Shown: one piece after another, positions 1-5,332 of the stretch
Position numbering within the stretch: position 1 is the stretch's first letter
Layout of the letters: each line of letters opens with the position of its first letter
DNA from: an uncultured Coriobacteriaceae bacterium
GTDB taxonomy: Bacteria > Actinomycetota > Coriobacteriia > Coriobacteriales > Eggerthellaceae
Direction of reading: 5' to 3'
Length of the DNA stretch: 5,415 nt
NCBI GenBank assembly: GCA_902767025.1
Contig: CACXFZ010000133.1
Span: 1 to 5,415, forward strand
Made by a program: the position numbers and the translations under genes
Notes under the pieces: generated by a model
Databases searched by the model: none
What the model was told of the DNA's origin: nothing
The model's input: the letters and a program-made list of their open reading frames with translations, nothing else

Positions 1-78
1 AGCGTTGCGAGGGCTTGATCGGCTGTGGGCATGCGCTGCGGGCAAGGCGCCGGCGCAGCATGTGAGAAATGTGAAGGC

Positions 79-117
79 GCCCCACTCCGGGCAGCGCAAA
101 CGGCTTCGAAGTGGGGC
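79..117 (-). terminator. Possible weak terminator stem after the barrel gene
   Basis: GCCCCACT (79-86) and AGTGGGGC (110-117) are perfect 8-base inverted repeats around a 23-base spacer, starting about 54 bases past the stop codon at 171. On the minus strand the stem is followed by a mixed C/T-rich stretch, not a clean T run, so an intrinsic terminator is only a possibility. The rest of 1-170 holds no gene I can support. GGCGCCGGCGC-type palindromes near 46-57 are short and expected at this GC content. Confidence 0.25.
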
Positions 118-170
118 AACCGGGGATGCGGTGTCGCGTTTTCGAACAGGGACCAGGCCCCGTTCATATA

Positions 171-956
171 TTAGTAGAGCAGGTGGAGCGGCAGGGGCTC
201 GGGCTCGGGCTCGGAGCGGTTGTGCTCCATCGCGATGTGCTCGAGCTCTGCCATGCTGGGCGGCGTCCAGGTGATGGCATCGGCCCCGGCTTCGATGGTG
301 GCGGCGGCGGTCTCGTCGCTGGGCCCGCCGCTTGCGATCAGCGGGATGTCGGGATAGTCCTTGCGCAAGGCAGCCACCACTTCGGGGGTCTGCTTGCCTG
401 CGGCAACGTTGAGGATGCGCGCGCCGGCCGCGACCTGCTGGGGCACGCGGGAGTCGTACGCCACGACGGTGACGACGAGCGGGATGTCGATGCTGCGCGC
501 GATGTTTCGCACGGTGGGCGCCTTGGTGGTGGCGTTGACGATGACGGCGGACGCGCCCTGCATTTCGGACTGCACCGCCAGCATGACCGAGCGCACGCCG
601 GTGGTGAGCGTGCCGGCGACACCCGCGAGCACGGGACGCTCGGCCGCCTGCACCAGCGCCTGGGTGATCATCGGCTGGCAGGTGAACGGGTACACGGCGA
701 ACACGCCGTCGGCGTCGCAGTTGCGGATGATGGCCAGGTCGGTGGAGAATACCAGCGAGCGCAGCGTGTGGTCGAACAGCTTGATGCCCGGTGCGCGGTG
801 CGCCGCCGGGGGCACGAGCAGCTCGGCCTTGCGGTACGCGCCCTGGATGACCTTGGGGGGCGCGACGCTGCCCAGCATGAGCCGGACGTCTTCGACCACG
901 TCCTCCCCCGCCAACTCGACTTGCTTGTCTATTTCCTGGTTGGGAATGCCATCCAT
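171..956 (-). CDS. TIM-barrel-like protein of unknown function, coupled to mtnN
   Basis: Predicted 261-residue soluble protein. I do not recognise a characterised family. Visible features suggest a beta/alpha barrel: hydrophobic strands alternate with helices (LAIIRN around 74-79, RPVLAGVAG 107-115, ASAVIVNATTKAPT 135-148, IPLVVTVVAYDS 158-169, ARILNVAAG 179-187, IPLIASGG 204-211). The C-terminal part, IASGGPSDETAAATIEAGADAITW (207-230, quoted here only to name the region), ends like the phosphate-binding strand 7/8 of ribulose-phosphate-binding barrels such as KDPG aldolase-like enzymes. There is no signal peptide or membrane segment. The tail is SEPEPEPLP followed by HLLY. The ATG at 956 was chosen because it has an AGAGGAA ribosome binding site 5 bases upstream and lies only two bases after the mtnN stop; longer upstream readings of this frame run antiparallel-phase through mtnN and are shadows. 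Coupling to mtnN hints at a role in handling methylthioadenosine or SAH products, which is inference only. It could instead be an aldolase, epimerase or hydrolase-like enzyme of unrelated function. Confidence 0.85.
   Translation of the reverse strand: MDGIPNQEIDKQVELAGEDVVEDVRLMLGSVAPPKVIQGAYRKAELLVPPAAHRAPGIKLFDHTLRSLVFSTDLAIIRNCDADGVFAVYPFTCQPMITQALVQAAERPVLAGVAGTLTTGVRSVMLAVQSEMQGASAVIVNATTKAPTVRNIARSIDIPLVVTVVAYDSRVPQQVAAGARILNVAAGKQTPEVVAALRKDYPDIPLIASGGPSDETAAATIEAGADAITWTPPSMAELEHIAMEHNRSEPEPEPLPLHLLY
195..212. repeat. Three tandem GGGCTC hexamers in the C-terminal tail codons
   Basis: GGGCTC occurs three times head to tail at 195-200, 201-206 and 207-212. On the minus strand these encode the Glu-Pro dipeptides of the SEPEPEPLP tail of the barrel protein (residues 248-256). 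Each unit adds two codons, so copy-number change would lengthen or shorten the tail without breaking the frame. Confidence 0.7.
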
Positions 957-958
957 GA

Positions 959-1729
959 CTATTCCTCTCTGGTAGGTCGGTCTTCGGCGCCATCGGGCGC
1001 CGTCTGGGCGACGAAGGCCATCAGCGCACGGGCGCTGGCATGGGCCGCCTGGTCTTCGAATTCCTGGTACGTTTCGGGCGAGGAGCCGTCGGCCAAGTCG
1101 GATATCGCACGCACCACCACGAAGGGCACCTGCGACGATGCGCTCACCTGGGCGACGGCCGCGCTTTCCATGTCGCAGCACAGCGCATCGAAGGTCTGGG
1201 CAATCCATTGGCGGCGTTCGACCTCGCGCACGAAGCAGTCGCCCGACGCGATGCGCCCGCGGTGCACGGGACGCCCCGTTGCCGTGGCGATGGCGTCGGC
1301 CATTTGCGCGCTGATGGCAGGATCGGCCCCGTAGGCCAGCGGCATGCGCGGCACCTGCCCCAGCTCGTAGCCGAAGTTGCACGCGTCCACGTCGTGGTGA
1401 ACGCAATCGATGGCGACGACGAAGTCCTCGACGCTCAGTTGGGGGCTGACGGCTCCCGCCGCGCCGGTGTTGACGATGCACGACACCCCCGTCGAGACGA
1501 GCGCGAGGGTGGCGGCGGCGGCGTTGACCTTGCCGATGCCGCTGCGCGTGACGGCGACGTCTTTGCCATGCAGCGTTCCCCGCACGATGTCCACCGGCCC
1601 CACTTGCACCATGCGCGGGTCGGACAGCTCGTCGATGATGAGCTCCACTTCCGTCTCCATGGCGCCGATGATGCCCAGGCAAAAGCCGCCGGGGCTGGCG
1701 TTTGGATCATGTTGGGACACGCTCGTCAT
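959..1729 (-). CDS. mtnN: 5'-methylthioadenosine/S-adenosylhomocysteine nucleosidase
   Basis: Cytosolic nucleosidase (MTAN/Pfs) that hydrolyses methylthioadenosine, S-adenosylhomocysteine and 5'-deoxyadenosine to adenine plus the thio- or deoxyribose, relieving product inhibition of SAM-dependent and radical-SAM enzymes. Numbered from the chosen start (256 residues): IIGAMETEVELI (20-31) matches the family N-terminus, with E27 aligning with catalytic Glu12 of the E. coli enzyme; SGIGKVNAA (63-71) and NTGAAGAV (88-95) are ribose/purine-site loops; HDVDACNFGYELGQVP (112-127) matches the HDADVTAFGYEYGQ region; SGDCFV (162-167); CDMESAAVAQV (185-195) holds the ribose-binding Met-Glu; and VPFVVVRAISDLAD (201-214) carries the catalytic Asp D211. 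The frame is open to 1801, but ATG at 1729 is preferred: GAAGG sits 5 bases upstream, and the extra 24 residues (Met-Leu-Gly-Lys...) are unlike the family, which normally starts just before the IIGAM strand. Even so there is a ~17-residue N-terminal extension relative to E. coli. It is separated from dat by 117 bases and from the next gene by two. Confidence 0.96.
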   Translation of the reverse strand: MTSVSQHDPNASPGGFCLGIIGAMETEVELIIDELSDPRMVQVGPVDIVRGTLHGKDVAVTRSGIGKVNAAAATLALVSTGVSCIVNTGAAGAVSPQLSVEDFVVAIDCVHHDVDACNFGYELGQVPRMPLAYGADPAISAQMADAIATATGRPVHRGRIASGDCFVREVERRQWIAQTFDALCCDMESAAVAQVSASSQVPFVVVRAISDLADGSSPETYQEFEDQAAHASARALMAFVAQTAPDGAEDRPTREE

Positions 1730-1768
1730 GCACACCTTCGTTGCCTTATACGTTACACAGGGACGCTC

Positions 1769-1774
1769 AGTATA
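1769..1774 (-). promoter_or_regulatory. Possible -10 box for mtnN and the barrel gene
   Basis: The minus strand reads TATACT here, one base from the TATAAT consensus, about 40 bases upstream of the mtnN start at 1729. The best -35 at 17-base spacing is TGGGGA, a poor match to TTGACA. The 117-base gap (1730-1846) is the only sizeable gap between genes, which makes a separate promoter reasonable. The evidence is weak because it rests on one hexamer. Confidence 0.3.
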
Positions 1775-1813
1775 CCTGTTGCGCGCCCATTTCCCCAGCA
1801 CGATGCGCTCAAG

Positions 1814-1829
1814 ATGCGCATTCGCGCAT
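1814..1829 (-). other. Short stem-loop 18 bases after the dat stop
   Basis: ATGCGC (1814-1819) and GCGCAT (1824-1829) form a perfect 6-bp stem with a 4-base loop, just past the dat stop codon. No T tract follows on the minus strand, so it is not a convincing intrinsic terminator. It could slow RNA polymerase or protect the 3' end of the upstream transcript, or be chance in GC-rich DNA. Confidence 0.2.
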
Positions 1830-1846
1830 ATCGCCTGCGTTTCGGC

Positions 1847-2689
1847 TCATCGGGTGTTGACGTAGGCGGCAAGCTCGTCGGAAAGGGCCTGGCGCAGGGC
1901 CTGGTAGGCCTGCTCGTCGCGCCTGCCCACCGCCTTGCCGTCGATGCTGCAGGCACGCAGGGCGATGCTCGACGACGACGTCACCAGCACCTCGTCGGCG
2001 GCCATCAGCTCGTCGAGCGTGTAGAGCCGCTCTTCCACGGGAATGCCCAGCTGCCCGCACGCCGCGATCATGTGCTTGCGCGCGATGCCCGGCAGGATGT
2101 GCTCGTCGGCCGGGTGCGTCACGAACACGCCGTCGGCGATCATGTGGATGTTGCAATGCGACCCTTCGGTCACGTACCCGTCGCGCACGAACACGGTCTC
2201 GTGGCAGCCGTTGGCCACCGCCTCCTGCGCGGCCAGCACGTTGGGCAGCAGGTTGAGGGTCTTGACGTTGCAGTAGCTGAAGCGCTTGTCCACCTGGCTG
2301 ACCAGCGACACCTCCCTGTCCAGGTCGGCGAAGTCGCGCGGCTCGGCGTAGATCCACAGGTTGGGCTCTACCTGGGGAAACTCGTGGGCGCGCGGTGCAG
2401 TGCCGCGCGTGACCTGCCAGTACACGAACTGGCTGGGCGCCCCGCACGCGTCGACCACGCGCTGGATCTGGCCCGCGAGCCACTCGCGGCTCCATGCAGG
2501 CTCGATCTTCACGAACCGCATGCTGTTGGCGAAGCGGTCCAGATGGTCTTCGAAGAACACCACCACCCCGTCGACTGCCATCGTGGCGTCGTAGACGCCG
2601 TCGCCGAAGAAGCACACGCGGTCGAGGAAGGGGACCCTCAGCTCGTCGGGGTGCGCCATCTCTCCGTTGTAATAGGCAACGCTTTGCAT
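1847..2689 (-). CDS. dat: D-amino-acid aminotransferase (PLP fold type IV)
   Basis: Cytosolic PLP enzyme that interconverts D-alanine and 2-oxoglutarate with pyruvate and D-glutamate, supplying D-amino acids for peptidoglycan. The product has 280 residues, the usual size for the family. FLDRVCFFGDGVYDAT (21-36) is the class IV start motif, with Y33 corresponding to Tyr31 of the Bacillus enzyme. QVTRGTAPRAHEFP (92-105) contains the Arg and His (R100, H102) that in Bacillus (Arg98, His100) hold the substrate carboxylate and mark D-amino-acid rather than branched-chain specificity. K143 in SYCNVKTLNLLPNVLAAQEA (138-157) is the Schiff-base lysine (Lys145 in Bacillus). E175 in VTEGSHCNIHMI is the Glu that contacts the PLP ring nitrogen (Glu177). 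TSSSSIAL (237-244) is a phosphate-side loop. ATG at 2689 is chosen over the longer frame reaching 2791, because AAAGGA lies 8 bases upstream, the family starts here, and the extra 34 residues would overlap the fumarase beta gene. It lies 31 bases after fumarase beta. Confidence 0.95.
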   Translation of the reverse strand: MQSVAYYNGEMAHPDELRVPFLDRVCFFGDGVYDATMAVDGVVVFFEDHLDRFANSMRFVKIEPAWSREWLAGQIQRVVDACGAPSQFVYWQVTRGTAPRAHEFPQVEPNLWIYAEPRDFADLDREVSLVSQVDKRFSYCNVKTLNLLPNVLAAQEAVANGCHETVFVRDGYVTEGSHCNIHMIADGVFVTHPADEHILPGIARKHMIAACGQLGIPVEERLYTLDELMAADEVLVTSSSSIALRACSIDGKAVGRRDEQAYQALRQALSDELAAYVNTR

Positions 2690-2720
2690 GAAACGGATCC
2701 TTTCTGCTCGGGAACGCTTC

Positions 2721-3287
2721 CTAGTCCACCGGGATGCGCCAGTCCCGGGGGCCATGCTCGTAGATGCTCGCGCCCTGTGCGTCGATGGCAACCACGCACG
2801 GGTAATCGCGCACTTCGAGCCTGCGGATGGCTTCGGGGCCCAAATCGTCGTAGGCCACGACGTCGCACGCCTCGATGGTCTGCGCGATCAGCGCCGCCGC
2901 CCCGCCGATGGCTGCGAAGTACACGGCTCCGGCATCGACCATGGCCTGGACCACCTGCGGGCTGCGCGGGCCCTTGCCGATCGTGCCGGCAAGCCCCGCT
3001 TCCTTGAGCAGCTTGGGCGTGAACGCATCCATGCGGCCCGACGTGGTGGGACCGCAGCTGCCGATGACGTGCCCGGGGCGCGCGGGCGTGGGCCCGGCGT
3101 AGTAGACGACCTGGCCGCGCAGGTCGACCGGCGGTTCCTGACCCGATTCCAATGCGGCCACGTAGCGCATGTGCGCCGCGTCGCGCATGGTCAGAAGCTC
3201 GCCGGTGAGCATGACGATGTCGCCGCAGTGCAACTCGGCTGCAACGGCGGGGTCCAGGGGCGTGCGCACGAATTTCGCTTGGTACAT
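2721..3287 (-). CDS. Class I fumarate hydratase, beta subunit
   Basis: C-terminal-domain subunit of the oxygen-sensitive 4Fe-4S fumarase, which interconverts malate and fumarate. The product has 188 residues, typical for the stand-alone beta subunit that in E. coli FumA is fused to the alpha part. Visible motifs: VVYYAGPTPA (60-69), IGSCGPTTSGRMD (75-87, the family GPTTSxRMD substrate loop), GTIGKGP (101-107), and the AGAVYFAAIGGAAALIA stretch (119-135). ATG at 3287 is preceded by GGGAGGG with 6 bases of spacing. The alpha-subunit stop is 11 bases upstream, fixing the pair as co-translated. A closely related alternative is L-tartrate dehydratase beta (TtdB), which shares these motifs; the sequence alone does not exclude it. 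Subunit size and the anaerobe-like setting favour fumarase. I leave the symbol empty because fumA/fumB names are used differently for fused and split forms. Confidence 0.93.
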   Translation of the reverse strand: MYQAKFVRTPLDPAVAAELHCGDIVMLTGELLTMRDAAHMRYVAALESGQEPPVDLRGQVVYYAGPTPARPGHVIGSCGPTTSGRMDAFTPKLLKEAGLAGTIGKGPRSPQVVQAMVDAGAVYFAAIGGAAALIAQTIEACDVVAYDDLGPEAIRRLEVRDYPCVVAIDAQGASIYEHGPRDWRIPVD

Positions 3288-3298
3288 GGATGCCCTCC

Positions 3299-4144
3299 CT
3301 ACAGCACGACCGTCTGGTGGCGCGACGCGTGGCATTGCAGCGTGACGGCCACCGGCAGCATGGCGATATGCGTGGGAAACGCTTCGACATGCACCGCCAG
3401 CGCCGTCGTGCGCCCTCCGAATCCCTGCGGGCCGATGCCCGTTTCGTTGATGCGCGCGAGCATCGTGCGTTCCAGCTCGGCGTAGCCGGGATGATCGCTT
3501 GGCTGGCCCACCGGACGCCGCAGCGCCTGCTTGGACAGAAGCAGCGCCTGCTCGGCGTTGCCCCCGATGCCCACGCCCACGATCGTGGGCGGGCACGGGT
3601 TGCCGCCCGCCTTCTCCACTGCGCCCACCACGGCATCGATCACGCCGTCGACGCCCTCGGCGGGTTTGAGCATGTGCAAACTGGTCATGTTCTCGGACCC
3701 GCCGCCCTTGGGAAGCACGGTCAGCGCGAGTCGGCAGCCCTCGACGATTCTCGTGTGGATGATCGCCGGCGTGTTGTCGCCGGTGTTCGTGCGGTCGAGC
3801 ACGGGGTCGCGCACCATCGATGCGCGCAGATACGACTGCTCGTAACCTTGCGCCACGCCGTCGTTGACGGCCCGCTCGAACGACCCGCCCACGATGTGCA
3901 CGTCCTGGCCCACCTCGGCGAAGACGACCACCAGTCCCGTGTCCTGGCACAGCGGCAGCCGGCTGTCGCGCGCGATGCGGATATTGCTGCAGATCTCGTC
4001 GAGCGCGAAGGCGCCCAGGTCCGATTCCTCGGTTTCCCGCGCATGCTGCAGCGCCGCTTCCACGTCGGCGGGCAGATCGCAGGCGGCCAAGCTGCACAGG
4101 CGGGCAACCTCGGCCGTGATGACGTCGACGGAAATCTCTCGCAT
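3299..4144 (-). CDS. Class I fumarate hydratase, alpha subunit (4Fe-4S)
   Basis: N-terminal-domain subunit of the two-subunit class I fumarase, carrying the catalytic iron-sulfur cluster. In fermenting or fumarate-respiring anaerobes this enzyme commonly feeds fumarate reductase from malate. The product has 281 residues, the standard length. Three conserved cysteines expected to bind the cluster are visible: C66 in LPLCQDTG (63-70), C184 in GGNPCPP (180-186) and C271 in LQCHASRH (269-276). Other family blocks are RTNTGDNTPAIIH (118-130), LPKGGGSENMTSLHML (144-159), and GIGPQGFGGRTTALAVHVE (236-254). ATG at 4144 has GGGAAGG just upstream and begins 21 bases after the cysE stop. No residue appears missing. 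L-tartrate dehydratase alpha is the main alternative assignment. Confidence 0.94.
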   Translation of the reverse strand: MREISVDVITAEVARLCSLAACDLPADVEAALQHARETEESDLGAFALDEICSNIRIARDSRLPLCQDTGLVVVFAEVGQDVHIVGGSFERAVNDGVAQGYEQSYLRASMVRDPVLDRTNTGDNTPAIIHTRIVEGCRLALTVLPKGGGSENMTSLHMLKPAEGVDGVIDAVVGAVEKAGGNPCPPTIVGVGIGGNAEQALLLSKQALRRPVGQPSDHPGYAELERTMLARINETGIGPQGFGGRTTALAVHVEAFPTHIAMLPVAVTLQCHASRHQTVVL

Positions 4145-4165
4145 GGGCCTTCCCTTCCCGCGGGG

Positions 4166-5092
4166 CTATACTTCCTCGAACGCTCCCGGGCTCGTGGGTT
4201 CGCTTCCCTGGCGGATCAGCAGCTTCTGGGCCTCGGCGCTCACGCGCGAATACGGCGGCACCGACGAGGTCACGAAGATGCTGCCGGCGATGATCGAGCC
4301 TTCGCCGATGACCGTTTCGCCGCCGAGCACGCTCGCGTTGCTGTAGATGGTGACGTTGTCCTCGATCGTGGGATGGCGCTTCACGCCGCGCAGCCCCTGG
4401 CCCGCGCGGGTGGACAGGGCGCCCAGCGTGACGCCCTGGTAGATCTTGACGTGCTTGCCGATCTTGGTGGTCTCGCCGATAACCACGCCGGTGGCATGGT
4501 CGATGAAGAAGTACTCGTCGATATCGGCGCCGGGGTTGATGTCCACGCCCGAATGGTCGTGGGCGTACTCGCTCATGATGCGCGGGATCAGCGGCACCTT
4601 CTGCAGGTAGAGCTCGTGGGCCAGGCGGTAGACGAACACCGCGAAGAAGCCCGGGTAGCTGAAGATGATCTCTTCCTTGCTCTGGGCGGCGGGGTCGCCG
4701 TCGAAGGCCGCCTGCACGTCGGTGAGCAGGATGCGCTGGATTTCCGGGAGCTTCTTAAGGAAGGCGTCCACCACCTGGTTGGTGCGCTCGTTGAGCTCGG
4801 CGGCCACCCAGATGGGGTCTTCGAACAGCAGGGCCTCGCGCACCTGCGAGCGCAGCTCGTCCTGCAGGTGGTCCAGCTCGCAGCCGATGAAGTACTCGGG
4901 GCGCGCGTTGGTGACGCCGTCGTCGCCGAAGTAGCGCGGGAAAAGCACGCGGCGCAGGTCCTTGATGATGCCGATGATGGCCCCCCGGTTGGGGAAATGG
5001 CGGTCCATGCAGTTGTAGCAGATTTCCCGGTTGCCACGGTAGTTCTCGGCGATTTCCTGCACGACGGCATCGAATTCGGTGTTTTGCAGCAT
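4166..5092 (-). CDS. cysE: Serine O-acetyltransferase, long EpsC-like form
   Basis: Transfers acetyl from acetyl-CoA to L-serine, giving O-acetylserine, the substrate of cysteine synthase. The product has 308 residues, longer than the ~270 of E. coli CysE and matching the long EpsC-like group. An alpha-helical N-terminal domain (about 1-175) contains CYNCMDRHFP (25-34) and FFAVFVYRLAHEL (149-161). The left-handed beta-helix follows from about 180: VDINPGADIDEYFFIDHATGVVIGET (183-207 region), where D198 and H199 align with the E. coli Asp157/His158 catalytic pair, then IYQGVTLGALS (217-227), RHPTIEDNV (239-247, H240 aligning with His193), and hexapeptide turns to about 285. ATG at 5092 is preferred: GAGGA stands 4 bases upstream, and residues from an earlier ATG at 5170 are Arg/Gly-rich and unlike the family. 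It appears to be the first gene of a cysE-fumarase-dat operon. No cysteine synthase is in the window. Confidence 0.95.
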   Translation of the reverse strand: MLQNTEFDAVVQEIAENYRGNREICYNCMDRHFPNRGAIIGIIKDLRRVLFPRYFGDDGVTNARPEYFIGCELDHLQDELRSQVREALLFEDPIWVAAELNERTNQVVDAFLKKLPEIQRILLTDVQAAFDGDPAAQSKEEIIFSYPGFFAVFVYRLAHELYLQKVPLIPRIMSEYAHDHSGVDINPGADIDEYFFIDHATGVVIGETTKIGKHVKIYQGVTLGALSTRAGQGLRGVKRHPTIEDNVTIYSNASVLGGETVIGEGSIIAGSIFVTSSVPPYSRVSAEAQKLLIRQGSEPTSPGAFEEV

Positions 5093-5280
5093 CGTATCCT
5101 CGCTTTGCCTGCCTCGAGGCGGTCTGTCTTTCCTGCCCATACTACCATGAGTGGCAGCCCCCACCCGCAACGGCGCAAGGCAGGCACGGCGGAGGTGTCA
5201 GCGCGGATGGCCGGCAGGGCCGAGCGGATGCACAAATCTTGAGAAAAATCAGCAAAGCTGGCAAGAAAACGAGTTTTTGT

Positions 5281-5304
5281 CATTCTCAAGGGCGCTTGAG
5301 AATG
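5281..5304. repeat. Perfect 10-bp hairpin overlapping the left arm
   Basis: CATTCTCAAG (5281-5290), loop GGCG (5291-5294), CTTGAGAATG (5295-5304): a perfect 10-bp stem. No T run follows on either strand, so it does not read as an intrinsic terminator. Its first five bases, CATTC, are also the inner end of the long left arm. A further CTTGAGAA lies at 5238-5245, giving three copies of that octamer in orientations plus, minus, plus. Confidence 0.8.
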
Positions 5305-5323
5305 GATAGTGTAACTGATTGTA

Positions 5324-5332
5324 TGCTATTAT
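5324..5332 (+). promoter_or_regulatory. Possible extended -10 promoter pointing out of the window
   Basis: TGCTATTAT fits an extended -10 (TGn followed by TATTAT, five of six to consensus) on the plus strand within the AT-rich centre of the inverted repeat. No good -35 is found at the usual distance, which extended -10 promoters can lack. It would transcribe through the right arm towards a gene beyond 5415, so cysE and that gene would be divergent. Chance occurrence in AT-rich DNA is quite possible. Confidence 0.3.

Noticed and set aside
1..32. Possible start of a minus-strand gene (MPTADQALAT, open to the window edge)
   Set aside because: The residues look protein-like, but there is no purine-rich ribosome binding site upstream and only ten codons are visible. 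The sequence before position 1 would decide it.
1040..3007. 655-codon open frame on the plus strand
   Set aside because: It runs antisense through mtnN, dat and fumarase beta, which have clear family motifs. The product is rich in His, Arg, Asp and Val in a pattern typical of antisense frames in GC-rich DNA.
5093..5150. Minus-strand ATG at 5147 giving a frame with two adjacent Cys codons overlapping the cysE start, as a cysteine-sensing leader peptide
   Set aside because: The frame does not stop soon after the Cys codons but continues far into cysE out of frame, unlike a leader peptide, and no attenuator stem pair is evident.
3290..5242. 650-codon open frame on the plus strand
   Set aside because: It is antisense to fumarase alpha and cysE, both certain genes. 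Composition is shadow-like and no motif is recognisable.
5207..5242. 11-codon plus-strand reading frame preceded by GGAGG (5191-5195)
   Set aside because: The spacing of 11 bases is long, the peptide (MAGRAERMHKS) has no recognisable feature, and nothing follows it that a leader peptide would control on the plus strand.
5281..5304. Hairpin as an intrinsic terminator of a gene to the right
   Set aside because: The stem is perfect, but on the minus strand it is followed by ACAAAAAC and on the plus strand by GATAGTG; neither is a T tract.
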